Of a stretch of DNA of 64,000 bases, positions 39,459-48,040 are shown in pieces. Source of the DNA: Sinorhizobium numidicum (GTDB lineage Bacteria > Pseudomonadota > Alphaproteobacteria > Rhizobiales > Rhizobiaceae); NCBI RefSeq assembly GCF_029892045.1, contig NZ_CP120368.1, positions 2,478,001 to 2,542,000 of the forward strand. The letters are read 5' to 3'. The notes beneath the pieces were generated by a model. That model had not been told where the DNA came from. It worked only from the letters and a program-made list of their open reading frames with translations, and made no database searches. Each line of letters starts with the position of its first letter. Position 1 is the stretch's first letter. The translations under genes and the position numbers were made by a program.

Positions 39459-40826
39459 TCAATCGAGTGCTTCAATAATTCTGGCGTTCAGCTTCTGCAC
39501 GTCATAACCGGTGCGCGACGGGGTCAGCCCGAGGCGAACGACGGCAAGGCTCAGTGACGGGACAAGCATGATCGCTTGGCCGTCATGCCCGAGCATCCAG
39601 AACGTGTCGGGCGGAAAATTGCCCGTGCCGGCGCGGATGCCGTTTTCCTGGAGCCAGATCTGAGCGGATCCGTAATCGCCGCCCGAAGCAGCCGTCGGCG
39701 TCCGCATGAAGGAAACATATTCCTTTGGCAGAAGCGCCCTGCCCTTCCAACTCCCGTCCTCAAGCAGAAACTCGGCAAAGCGCGCCCAATCCTGGGCCGT
39801 CGCATACATATAGGAGGAGCCGACGAAGGTGCCGCTCGCATCCGTCTCCATCACGGCGCTCGTCATGCCGAGCGGCGAGAAGAGCGCCTTGCGGGGATAG
39901 GCGAGCGCCTCCGCCGGATCTTCGAACGTTTCCATCCAGAGGCGCGAGAGAAGCGTGGTCGTGCCCGTCGAGTAGCTGAACCTCGTGCCGGGCTGTTTTT
40001 CGAGCAGCTTCGAGGCGGCGAAGCCGGCCATGTCGCTTTCGAGATAGAGCATGCGTGTGACGTCGGTGACATCGCCATAGTCTTCGTTGAACGCGAGCCC
40101 GCTCTGCATCGCCAAGAGATCGGCAAGGGTGATTTTCGCCCGGTCGTCACCGTTCCACGCGGGCAACAGGTTCGCGCGGGCAAGATCCATCCGCCCCTCG
40201 GCAATCCGCAGACCGACAAGCGTCCCCGTCACCGACTTTGTCATCGACCAGCCGAGCAAAGGCGTGTCGCGGTCGAAACCGGGCCCATAGGTCTCCGCCA
40301 CCAGACGGCCATCCTTGATCACGGCGATCGCGCGGATACCTGGCCCGGCCAGACCGGCATCCTCGACGATAGTTTGAATTGTGGGGTCGATATCGGCCTT
40401 ACTTCCGTCGGGCCAGTTCACATTCGGGTCATGAGCCGAGGCCGCGGCGACCCCGACGTCACCCGCCCTTGCCGAATCCGCGAGCGCCTGAGCGCTGCCG
40501 CCCCTCGTATTGGTACACCCGAGGCCCGGCCGATAGAAGGCGCGAGCGGGCGCGGCAAAGCCGAACATGCGTGCCGTAACCATTTGCTTGTTCCGGTCGA
40601 CGGACACGCTGACGAATTTCAAGAGCGGATGTCCCGGCGCCTGGACATCCTCCGCCAGCACAGCCTGCGGATCGCGTCCGGCAATGAAGACATTGGAGCA
40701 GACGATCTTGGCGGCGTAGCCGTCGCCAACGATCAGCAGCTCCGGCGGAAAGAATGCCAGCCAACCCGCGATCGCAGCCAGCGCCGCGACAACCGACCCG
40801 CCAAGTTTCTTCGGCAAACCTTTCAT
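39459..40826 (-). CDS. Membrane-anchored beta-lactamase-related serine hydrolase
   Basis: Protein of 455 aa with one N-terminal membrane segment (SVVAALAAIAGWLAFFP). The class C beta-lactamase/DD-peptidase fold follows, with the catalytic SxxK at SMTK (residues 194-197 in TPLLGWSMTKSVTG) and a YST motif (FSYSTGTTTLLS) where YSN/YxN is usual. The C-terminal MLGHDGQAIMLVPSLSLAVVRLGLTPSRTGYD is typical of the family. It may act on cell-wall peptides, esters or lactams; not resolved. GGGAGGAAAAGG precedes the ATG; the longer reading is rejected. Divergent from btaA. Confidence 0.85.
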   Translation of the reverse strand: MKGLPKKLGGSVVAALAAIAGWLAFFPPELLIVGDGYAAKIVCSNVFIAGRDPQAVLAEDVQAPGHPLLKFVSVSVDRNKQMVTARMFGFAAPARAFYRPGLGCTNTRGGSAQALADSARAGDVGVAAASAHDPNVNWPDGSKADIDPTIQTIVEDAGLAGPGIRAIAVIKDGRLVAETYGPGFDRDTPLLGWSMTKSVTGTLVGLRIAEGRMDLARANLLPAWNGDDRAKITLADLLAMQSGLAFNEDYGDVTDVTRMLYLESDMAGFAASKLLEKQPGTRFSYSTGTTTLLSRLWMETFEDPAEALAYPRKALFSPLGMTSAVMETDASGTFVGSSYMYATAQDWARFAEFLLEDGSWKGRALLPKEYVSFMRTPTAASGGDYGSAQIWLQENGIRAGTGNFPPDTFWMLGHDGQAIMLVPSLSLAVVRLGLTPSRTGYDVQKLNARIIEALD

Positions 40827-41076
40827 TCCTTTTCCTCCCGCTTCATCAGGAGAGAAACAGGATTTTACCGAAAGGAAAAGCCCCCCGCAAAACTGCAGCC
40901 TTCGTCGGGAAAAGGGATGCCGAGACATCGAGCGTCGTATTCGGTGCAGGGGACGCGGGCCGACCGCAACGCCCAGCTTCACCGAAGCATTGCGGCCCGC
41001 TGTGCAAAAACCCGTCATCAAAGTGTAGCGGAGTCACTTTAGAAGCGGCTAAGTTTCAACTGAGCGGCAGCCAAAG

Positions 41077-42327
41077 ATGACCGAATTTGCCCCCGATGCC
41101 GGCTTCGGCAGGAAGAATCCGAAGCTGAAAAGCGCACTCCTGCAGCACAAGGCTTTCTCCCTTGCCGGCCTTTCCGAGCGGTTGTTCGGACTGCTCTTTT
41201 CCGGGCTCGTCTATCCGCAGATCTGGGAAGATCCGATTGTGGACATGGAGGCGATGCAGATCCGCCCCTCGCATCGCATCGTCACGATCGGTTCCGGCGG
41301 CTGCAACATGCTGACCTATCTATCGGCCGGCCCGGCTCATATCGACGTGGTCGATCTCAATCCCCACCACATTGCGCTCAATCGGCTGAAACTCTCCGCC
41401 TTTCGCCACCTGCCGAGCCACAACGACGTCATGCGGTTTCTTGCCGCCGCCGGCACCCGGTCGAACGTGCAGGCCTTCGACCTCTTCCTTGCGCCGAAGC
41501 TCGACGCCACCACCCGCACCTACTGGAACGGCCGCGAGCTCAACGGCCGCCGCCGCATCGGCGTCTTCGGCCGCAACATCTACCGCACCGGTCTCTTGGG
41601 CCGCTTCATAGGCGCCAGCCACCTTCTTGCCCGCTTGCACGGTATCAACCCGGAAGATTTCGTCCAGGCACGTTCGATGCGGGAGCAAAGGCAGTTCTTC
41701 GACGACAAGCTCGCGCCGCTTTTCGACCGACGCGTCATCCGCTGGATCACCGGCCGCAAGAGTTCGCTCTTCGGCCTCGGCATCCCGCCGCAGCAGTTCG
41801 ACGAGCTCGCGAGCCTCAGCAGCGAAAAGTCCCTCGCTGCCGTTCTGCGACAGCGGCTGGAAAAGCTGACCTGCCACTTCCCGCTTCGGGAGAACTATTT
41901 CGCCTGGCAGGCCTTCGCTCGCCGCTACCCGCTGCCGCACGAAGGCGAGCTGCCACCCTACCTGCAGGCCAAAAATTATGAGGCGATCCGCAACCATGCC
42001 GATCGCGTCGCGGTCCACCACGCAAGCTTCACGGAATTGCTCGGCCGCAAAGCCGCCTCGTCCGTGGATCGCTACGTCCTCCTCGATGCGCAGGACTGGA
42101 TGAGCGATCGCCAGTTGAACGACCTCTGGACGGAGATCACCCGCACCGCCGACGCAGGCGCCATGGTGATCTTCCGCACGGCGGCGGAGGCCACCATTCT
42201 GCCAGGCCGCGTCTCCAGCGCCCTTCTGGATCAATGGCACTACGACGCCGAAATGTCGCTGAAGCTCGGCGCGGCCGATCGTTCGGCGATCTATGGCGGC
42301 TTCCATATCTACCGGAAGAAAGCATGA
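41077..42327 (+). CDS. btaA: S-adenosylmethionine:diacylglycerol 3-amino-3-carboxypropyltransferase
   Basis: Protein of 416 aa. It transfers the aminocarboxypropyl group of SAM to diacylglycerol, giving diacylglycerylhomoserine, the precursor of the betaine lipid DGTS. Recognised by NPKLKSALLQHKAFSLAGL at the start, VYPQIWEDPIVDMEAM, and the SAM-site HRIVTIGSGGCNMLTYL with IDVVDLNPHH. In S. meliloti the two-gene btaAB operon replaces phospholipids with betaine lipid under phosphate limitation. The stop overlaps the btaB start by four bases. Start chosen at the first in-frame ATG; its ribosome site is weak. Confidence 0.95.
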   Translation: MTEFAPDAGFGRKNPKLKSALLQHKAFSLAGLSERLFGLLFSGLVYPQIWEDPIVDMEAMQIRPSHRIVTIGSGGCNMLTYLSAGPAHIDVVDLNPHHIALNRLKLSAFRHLPSHNDVMRFLAAAGTRSNVQAFDLFLAPKLDATTRTYWNGRELNGRRRIGVFGRNIYRTGLLGRFIGASHLLARLHGINPEDFVQARSMREQRQFFDDKLAPLFDRRVIRWITGRKSSLFGLGIPPQQFDELASLSSEKSLAAVLRQRLEKLTCHFPLRENYFAWQAFARRYPLPHEGELPPYLQAKNYEAIRNHADRVAVHHASFTELLGRKAASSVDRYVLLDAQDWMSDRQLNDLWTEITRTADAGAMVIFRTAAEATILPGRVSSALLDQWHYDAEMSLKLGAADRSAIYGGFHIYRKKA

Positions 42328-43004
42328 GCGCCGTGCAGCCGGCAGCGGAAAACCACGCCCATATCATGGACCGGATGTACCGTTATCAGCGGCACATCTA
42401 CGACTTCACGCGGAAGTATTATCTCTTCGGCCGCGACACGCTGATACGCGATCTCGCCCCGCCGCCGGGTGCATCGGTCCTCGAAGTTGGGTGCGGTACC
42501 GGGCGCAACCTCGCGATGATCGGCCGGCTTTATCCCGATGCGCAGCTCTTCGGCCTCGACATTTCCGCCGAAATGCTCGCGACCGCCAGGGCGAAGCTAC
42601 GGCGCGAAGGACACCCGAACGCGACCTTGCGCGTTGCCGACGCGAGCGATTTCACCGCCTCCGCCTTCGACCAGCCCGGCTTCGACCGCATCGTGATCTC
42701 CTACGCGCTGTCGATGATTCCCGACTGGCAGAACGCGATCGATGCGGCGATCGCGGCGCTTAATCCAGGCGGCTCGCTTCACATCGCCGATTTCGGCCAG
42801 CAGGAAGGCTGGCCGGGCGGCTTCCGCCGCCTGCTTCAGGCCTGGCTGCGACGCTTCCATGTAACGCCCCGCGAAACGCTTTTTAACGTCACGCGCGAGC
42901 GCGCCGCCGCAAACGGCGCGGCGCTCGAGCTCAAGTCGATCGGCAGAGGCTATGCCTGGCTCGCTGTCTATCGTCGCCCAAGCGGTCTCGAGAGCAATAT
43001 ATGA
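42324..43004 (+). CDS. btaB: Diacylglycerylhomoserine N-methyltransferase
   Basis: SAM methyltransferase of 226 aa that trimethylates diacylglycerylhomoserine to DGTS, the second step after BtaA. Motif I is ASVLEVGCGTGRNLAMIG, then LFGLDISAEMLATARAKL and the catalytic-region VISYALSMIPDWQNAIDAAI, LNPGGSLHIADFG. The ATG at 42324 overlaps the btaA stop (ATGA), so both are translated together. Function is inferred from the btaA partner; methyltransferases of this size are otherwise ambiguous. Confidence 0.92.
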   Translation: MSAVQPAAENHAHIMDRMYRYQRHIYDFTRKYYLFGRDTLIRDLAPPPGASVLEVGCGTGRNLAMIGRLYPDAQLFGLDISAEMLATARAKLRREGHPNATLRVADASDFTASAFDQPGFDRIVISYALSMIPDWQNAIDAAIAALNPGGSLHIADFGQQEGWPGGFRRLLQAWLRRFHVTPRETLFNVTRERAAANGAALELKSIGRGYAWLAVYRRPSGLESNI

Positions 43005-43161
43005 TCGAATTTTCGCCCGCCGGCGCTGCAATTCCCGCTTGAGCTAACGCAATTTTTACGATGATATGGTGAAAAGGAGGTTACGCCTCCCTAGGGGGAA
43101 TCACCATCAGGGAAACCATCGTGTGAGGCTGGATCGTCGATCGTTTCGGAACGGGACCCTC

Positions 43162-43947
43162 ATGCGCCGGTTTTTCCTGGCTTTGCTGCCATTCGTGACC
43201 ATCCTTTCCGCCTGCACGTCGACCGACTACGACCTCGTGCAGACCGCTTCCATATCGCCGCGGTTCCAGGATACCGACCCGCAGGATTTCGGCGGACGAA
43301 CGCCGCATCACCACAAGGTACACGGCGTCGACGTTTCCAAGTGGAATGGCGATATCAATTGGGCGAGGGTCAAGAGTTCCGGCGTCTCCTTCGCCTTCAT
43401 CAAGGCGACCGAAGGCAAAGACAGGGTCGATACGCGCTTCCACGAATATTGGCAGCAGGCGCGTGCAGCGGGAATTCCTTACGCCCCCTATCACTTCTAT
43501 TATTTCTGCTCGAGCGCGGATGCCCAGGCCGACTGGTTCATCGCCAACGTGCCGAAAAGCGCTGTCTACCTGCCGCCCGTGCTCGATGTCGAATGGAATG
43601 GCGAATCGAAGACCTGCCGCTACCGCCCCGCGCCGGAAACCGTGCGAGCCGAGATGAAGCGCTTCATGGACCGGATGGAGGCACATTACGGCAAGCGGCC
43701 GATCATCTATACTTCGGTCGACTTCCACCGCGACAATCTCGTCGACCATTTCAAGGACTATCACTTCTGGGTGCGCTCGGTCGCCAAGCACCCGGGCGAG
43801 ATCTATGTGGAGCGCCGCTGGGCCTTCTGGCAATATACTAGCACTGGCGTCATCCCCGGTATCCAGGGCAGCACGGACATCAACGCCTTTGCCGGCTCCG
43901 CGAAAAACTGGCAGAAGTGGGTCGCGGCCGTCTCCCGGCCAAAATGA
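43162..43947 (+). CDS. GH25-family lysozyme-like lipoprotein
   Basis: Protein of 261 aa, signal ending in lipobox ILSAC (Cys18). The GH25 muramidase domain has HGVDVSKWNGDINWARVKSSGVSFAFIKATEG, where the D of VDVS and the DVEWNG segment (D and E) are the expected active-site acids, then KRPIIYTSVDF. It is likely to cut MurNAc-GlcNAc bonds. Lipidation suggests anchoring in the outer or inner membrane. The ATG at 43162 is preferred because it opens a proper signal peptide. Confidence 0.9.
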   Translation: MRRFFLALLPFVTILSACTSTDYDLVQTASISPRFQDTDPQDFGGRTPHHHKVHGVDVSKWNGDINWARVKSSGVSFAFIKATEGKDRVDTRFHEYWQQARAAGIPYAPYHFYYFCSSADAQADWFIANVPKSAVYLPPVLDVEWNGESKTCRYRPAPETVRAEMKRFMDRMEAHYGKRPIIYTSVDFHRDNLVDHFKDYHFWVRSVAKHPGEIYVERRWAFWQYTSTGVIPGIQGSTDINAFAGSAKNWQKWVAAVSRPK

Positions 43948-44036
43948 CCACAAAATTGCCGCGCAGATTCGCTCTCCGCGAACCGCTTTTCTTCATTCGG
44001 TCATAATGCTCTGAGAGAGCATCGACAGGTTTGATC

Positions 44037-44093
44037 TTACAGCGGCGTGCGTCCTTCAGACGCACAAATGCCGCTGTAGCACTTTGAATTGCA
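44037..44093 (-). repeat. Partial mosaic repeat, copy G
   Basis: Only the terminal module is present: CTTACAGCGGCGTGCGTC, a CCTTCAGACGCACAAATG hairpin and CCGCTGTAGCACTTTGAATT. The large AT-rich palindrome is missing. It lies between the GH25 gene and the MltB-type gene. Confidence 0.75.
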
Positions 44094-44136
44094 CGCCTGA
44101 CGACCGCTCCAAGGCGGCCCGGCACGGAAAGGAATT

Positions 44137-45357
44137 ATGATGACTGGCACAGCCCGCAAGGCTCTTCTTTCCCTTGGTTTGCTGGCGCTTACCGGCGCGT
44201 CGGCATTGGCGCAAACGCAGGCTCAGCCGCAGACCCCGTCCGTCGCTTGCGGTGGCGACCTCGCGACCTTCCTTGAGGACGTCAAGGCCGAGGCTGTTGG
44301 CAAAGGCGTTCCCGCCGACGTCGTCGACCGGGCGCTCGCCGGGGCCGCAATCGACCAGAAGGTACTGAGCCGCGACCGCGCCCAGGGCGTTTTCAAGCAG
44401 ACCTTCACCGAATTTTCGAAGCGCACCGTCAGCAAGGCGCGGCTCGACATCGGCGCGCAGAAGATGAAGGAATATGCCGACGTCTTCGCCCGCGCCGAAA
44501 GCGAGTTCGGCATACCCGCGCCGGTCATCACTGCCTTCTGGGCGATGGAGACGGATTTCGGTGCCGTTCAGGGCGATTTCAACACGCGCAACGCCCTGGT
44601 GACGCTGGCGCATGACTGCCGCCGCCCGGAAATGTTCCGGCCGCAGCTTCTTGCCGCGATCGAGATGGTGCAGCACGGCGATCTCGAACCGGCGACCACG
44701 AGCGGCGCCTGGGCGGGCGAAATCGGGCAGGTGCAGATGCTGCCGGAAGACATCATCGCCTATGGCGTCGACGGCGATGGCGACGGTCACGTCAATGTTA
44801 AGAAGAGCTCACCGGATGCCATTCTGACGGCGGCGAAATTCATTCAGAGCCTCGGCTTCAAAGCGGGACAGCCATGGATCCAGGAAGTCAGCGTCCCCCA
44901 GCAACTGCCCTGGGAAAAGACCGGCCTCCAGCCCGGCATGACGGCGGGCGACTGGTTCGCGCTCGGCGTCACGCCGCGCGACGGCGACACCTCCAATAGC
45001 GCTCTCGAGGCGTCGCTCGTGCTGCCGCAGGGACGCAAGGGCGCCGCCTTCCTGACCTACCCCAACTTCAACATCTATCTCGAGTGGAACCAGTCGTTCA
45101 TCTACACGACCTCCGCCGCCTATTTCGCCACCCGCCTCGCCGGCGCTCCGCCCTACCAGGCGGGCAACCCGGAGCCGGGGCTCGCCGATGGCGAGATGAA
45201 GGCACTTCAGACGCGGCTGCAGTCGCTCGGCCACAACGTCGGCAAGATCGACGGCATTCTCGGCTCCGGCACCCGCGCCGCCCTGCAGAAGGAGCAGCTG
45301 AAGCTCGGCCTGCCCGCCGACGGCTGGGCAACGCCCGAACTCTTGAACGCGCTCTGA
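44137..45357 (+). CDS. MltB-type lytic murein transglycosylase
   Basis: Protein of 406 aa with a signal peptide (MMTGTARKALLSLGLLALTGASALA). The transglycosylase domain holds the catalytic glutamate in ITAFWAMETDFGAVQG, and AGEIGQVQMLPEDIIAYGVDGDGDGHVN is typical of MltB. A C-terminal peptidoglycan-binding module (EMKALQTRLQSLGHNVGKIDGILGSGTRAALQKEQLKLGL) follows. It creates 1,6-anhydro ends in periplasmic glycan strands. Sits between two mosaic repeats, in a region rich in cell-wall genes. Confidence 0.93.
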   Translation: MMTGTARKALLSLGLLALTGASALAQTQAQPQTPSVACGGDLATFLEDVKAEAVGKGVPADVVDRALAGAAIDQKVLSRDRAQGVFKQTFTEFSKRTVSKARLDIGAQKMKEYADVFARAESEFGIPAPVITAFWAMETDFGAVQGDFNTRNALVTLAHDCRRPEMFRPQLLAAIEMVQHGDLEPATTSGAWAGEIGQVQMLPEDIIAYGVDGDGDGHVNVKKSSPDAILTAAKFIQSLGFKAGQPWIQEVSVPQQLPWEKTGLQPGMTAGDWFALGVTPRDGDTSNSALEASLVLPQGRKGAAFLTYPNFNIYLEWNQSFIYTTSAAYFATRLAGAPPYQAGNPEPGLADGEMKALQTRLQSLGHNVGKIDGILGSGTRAALQKEQLKLGLPADGWATPELLNAL

Positions 45358-45450
45358 CGGGAAAACACGCCCTGTTCGGCTCAGATTGAGCGAATCGCAC
45401 AAGAAGCGGGTGGCGACGTCCGCTTCTCCGTATTACTGCTCCATGCAATT

Positions 45451-45556
45451 CTACAGCGCGTGCGTCTTTTCAGACGCACAAAAATCGCTGTAGCACTTTG
45501 AATTGCTGCATGTTTTTATCCTTAAATCGGCTCCGATTTAAGGAAGCATGCAGTAG
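45451..45556 (-). repeat. Mosaic palindromic repeat, copy H
   Basis: Full-length copy, orientation as at 27701: CTACAGCGCGTGCGTCTTTT, CAGACGCACAAAAATCGCTG, TAGCACTTTGAATTGCTGCA and ATCCTTAAATCGGCTCCGAT followed by TTAAGGAAGCATGCAGTAG. It sits about 60 bases before the DMT gene. Confidence 0.85.
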
Positions 45557-45618
45557 ATTGCCGGAGCAGATCAGCTCTGCACGTCCCGGCCCCACTCTCT
45601 TTGCTGCGCAGGTAGAAC

Positions 45619-46557
45619 ATGGGCTCATCCGCAAACACCGGCAACATGCAGATGACGCCGCGCCTCTGGGCGCTGCTGGCGCTGCTCGGCCTTATATGGG
45701 GCGGTTCTTTCTTCTTCGCCCGTGTGGCCGTCGCCCATGTGCCGCCTTTCACGCTGGTATTCCTGCGTCTTGGCCTCGCCGCACTTGCGCTGCATCTCTA
45801 CGTTGGCGGGCGCTACGGCATCTATCCCACACTGCTGAAGCGCTGGCGTGAGTTCCTGCTAATGGGGCTCATCAACAACGCCATCCCGCACGCCCTCATC
45901 TTTCTTGGCCAGACGCATATCGGCGCCGGGCTCGCCGCTATCTTGAACGCGACGACGCCGGTCTGGACGGTGATCATCGCCAACATGGCGACGGAGGATG
46001 AGAAGCTGAGCGCCGCCAAGATCAGCGGCTGTCTTCTGGGGCTCGCGGGCACCGTGGTGCTCATCGGGCCGAGCGCACTTGCGGGCGTCTTTAGCGAGGC
46101 TTCAAACGTCCCGCTCTGGGCACTCGTATTGCCCGTCCTGGCGGCGGTCAGCTACGGCTTTTCCGCGACCTACGGCAAGCGGTTCCGCAATCTTGCGGCA
46201 CCGGTGACCGCGGCGGGCCAATTGACAGCATCGACGCTCGTCATGCTGCCGGTCGCAGCCATCGCCGATACGCCGTGGATCTTGCCCTGGCCGCCGCTCA
46301 CCGCCGTCCTTGCGATCCTCGGGCTCGCACTGCTCTCGACCGCCTATGGCTATATTCTTTTCTTTCGGATCATGGCGGAGGCTGGTGCCACCAACACATC
46401 GCTCGTGACGCTGCTGGTGCCGCCGAGCGCCATTCTGCTGGGCTATCTCTTCCTCGGCGAGACTCTGCAGGCGGCCGACGTCGCCGGCATGGCGCTCATT
46501 GCCGCTGGCTTGGCGGTGCTCGACGGGCGTATTCTGAAGCTTCGATATTCCACTTGA
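45619..46557 (+). CDS. EamA/DMT-superfamily transporter
   Basis: Ten-helix inner-membrane protein of 312 aa made of two EamA repeats (ALLGLIWGGSFFFARVAV; ALVLPVLAAVSYGFSATYGK), which are typical of the 10-TMS drug/metabolite exporter family. GLINNAIPHALIFLGQTHIGAGLAAILNATTPVWT fits the RhaT/YdcZ-like exporters. Substrate unknown. The ATG at 45619 is used; one at 45646 is possible. Transcribed alone. Confidence 0.9.
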   Translation: MGSSANTGNMQMTPRLWALLALLGLIWGGSFFFARVAVAHVPPFTLVFLRLGLAALALHLYVGGRYGIYPTLLKRWREFLLMGLINNAIPHALIFLGQTHIGAGLAAILNATTPVWTVIIANMATEDEKLSAAKISGCLLGLAGTVVLIGPSALAGVFSEASNVPLWALVLPVLAAVSYGFSATYGKRFRNLAAPVTAAGQLTASTLVMLPVAAIADTPWILPWPPLTAVLAILGLALLSTAYGYILFFRIMAEAGATNTSLVTLLVPPSAILLGYLFLGETLQAADVAGMALIAAGLAVLDGRILKLRYST

Positions 46558-46803
46558 GAATGAATCGTAACCGCTGCCGCGCACCATTCCGCGACGCTCA
46601 CATAGCGTTACAGACGTTTATATTAACCGTGCGGCAGCGAATGTGAAAAAAATGTGGCGACGGAAAATACATTGTTCTTTCCGATGCTTAGACTTGTGAA
46701 TACGAGATTTCGACAACACGACTTTCGCAGTGCAGCACAAGTTTCGCTTTCATGCGCCGTTTTTTCGCCCTATGTTTTACCGGTCAACGCAGGGAGGATC
46801 AGT
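46558..46803. other. Leader region before a small membrane peptide
   Basis: A 246-base gap. 46610-46720 is AT-rich and a TTAACCG lies at about 46624, close to the CtrA half motif. GGGAGG stands 8 bases before the small-peptide ATG. No larger gene is present. Confidence 0.4.
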
Positions 46804-46881
46804 CTATGGGACTTACACATTCGTTGAATGTCCTCATGATCAGTGCAGCGTTCGCATTCGTGGCCGTAATGCTCTTCGTCT
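46804..46881 (+). CDS. 25-residue single-helix membrane peptide
   Basis: MGLTHSLNVLMISAAFAFVAVMLFV: a short polar start, then one continuous hydrophobic stretch ending at the stop. AGGGAGG is placed 8 bases before the ATG, as good as any ribosome site in the window, and the frame ends at TGA. It is too short for standard gene callers. The next 140 bases before the bidirectional hairpin at 47024 are gene-free, so it could be a separate transcript. It is probably a small inner-membrane modulator, but the function is unknown. Confidence 0.6.
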
Positions 46882-47023
46882 GAGAAAAGGCCGCTGAGAG
46901 TCCAAACCGAAATAGGGACTTTAATTTCCGGAAAATCCATTTGCAGCAAGAAGGTAGGCAGGGCGCTTTAAAGAGACGGATGGCGCCGTAAGAGCACCCA
47001 GTCGACACGCTGCGAGAACGACA

Positions 47024-47065
47024 AAAGCCCATGAACGACGATCCGTTCATGGGCTTTAATTTTTT
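47024..47065. terminator. Bidirectional intrinsic terminator
   Basis: Stem AAGCCCATGAACG / CGTTCATGGGCTT (arms about 47025-47037 and 47044-47056), followed by TTAATTTTTT on the plus strand and TTTTGTCG on the minus strand. It sits between the small peptide gene (+) and metF (-). Confidence 0.9.
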
Positions 47066-47096
47066 CCGCGACTGCCCGACTCAGGCGCAGCGGGAA

Positions 47097-48038
47097 CTAT
47101 GCGGTAGCGACGGTTCTGGTGCGAAGCGCGACGACCCGCTCCTGCGCAGCCTCCGTCGCGCGGGCGTAGCCGACGAGATCACACACGGCAGTCACGAGCG
47201 GCGAGCGGTTCATCGTATAGACATGAAAGTCGCGCACGCCGCGCCGCGCGAGGTCGACCATCTGCTCGGCAGCGATATGGGTCGCCTCCTTGAAGCGCTC
47301 AGCCGGCCGATCCTCGAGATGGGCGAGCCGCGAAATGATCGCCTCAGGGATTTTGGAGCCGCAAAGCCCGGCGAATTTCTGCACCTGCGTGAGACTGTTG
47401 ATCGGCAGGATTCCCGGCACGATCGGTATTTGAATGGCGGCGCGCCGCACCCGCTCCAGATAGCGCTCGAAATCGTTGTTGTCGAAGAAGAATTGGGTGA
47501 TTGCGCGCGTTGCGCCGTTGTCGACTTTGCGCTTCAACATGTCGATATCGGCGGCCACGTCCGGGCTCTCCGGATGCTTTTCCGGGTAGGCGGAGACCGA
47601 GATTTCAAAATCGCCGCGCCGGCGGAGCGCCTTGACGAGTGCCGCGGCGTTTTCATAGCCGCCTGGAAACGGCTGGTAGGCGCTGCCGATTCCGCCTTGC
47701 GGATCGCCTCGCAGAGCGACGAAATGACGGACGCCGCATGCGACGTACTCGTCTATTACCGCATCGACCTCCGCCTGTGACGCGCCGACACAGGTCAGAT
47801 GCGCTGCTGTATTTTCCAGTCCCATCTCGCCGATCATCCGCTTGACGGTCGTCAGCGAGCGCGCCTTGGTCGAGCCCCCTGCGCCATAGGTCACAGTAAC
47901 GAAAGCGGGCGCAAACACAGAGAGGTCCTGCACAGTTTGCAAGAGCTGCGTTTCCATCTCGTCGTTTTTCGGAGGGAAGTATTCGAAGGAGAGCCTGAGA
48001 TTGCCGCGCTCGGCGGGGTAAAGCGTCCGTGCGTTCAT
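47097..48038 (-). CDS. metF: 5,10-methylenetetrahydrofolate reductase
   Basis: Flavoprotein of 313 aa that makes 5-methyl-THF for methionine synthesis. Start region LRLSFEYFPPKNDEME contains the family glutamate/EFFPP-like motif. FVTVTYGAGGSTKARSLTTVKRM and LVALRGDP-type HFVALRGDPQGG are visible. The ATG at 48038 (GGGGGAG upstream) is preferred over a TTG two codons earlier. It starts 2 nt after the stop of the ArsR-methyltransferase gene, so the two genes form an operon. Last gene before the bidirectional terminator. Confidence 0.97.
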   Translation of the reverse strand: MNARTLYPAERGNLRLSFEYFPPKNDEMETQLLQTVQDLSVFAPAFVTVTYGAGGSTKARSLTTVKRMIGEMGLENTAAHLTCVGASQAEVDAVIDEYVACGVRHFVALRGDPQGGIGSAYQPFPGGYENAAALVKALRRRGDFEISVSAYPEKHPESPDVAADIDMLKRKVDNGATRAITQFFFDNNDFERYLERVRRAAIQIPIVPGILPINSLTQVQKFAGLCGSKIPEAIISRLAHLEDRPAERFKEATHIAAEQMVDLARRGVRDFHVYTMNRSPLVTAVCDLVGYARATEAAQERVVALRTRTVATA

Positions 48039-48040
48039 TC

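Noticed and set aside
41012..41029. CCGTCAT followed 4 bases later by GTGTAGC, upstream of btaA, as a Pho box
   Set aside because: The first half fits CTGTCAT at 6 of 7 positions but the second at only 3 of 7. Too weak to list as a feature.
43076..43090. GGAGG-TTACG-CCTCC hairpin before the GH25 gene
   Set aside because: Five-base arms only and no T-tract. It may arise by chance in this GC-rich stretch.
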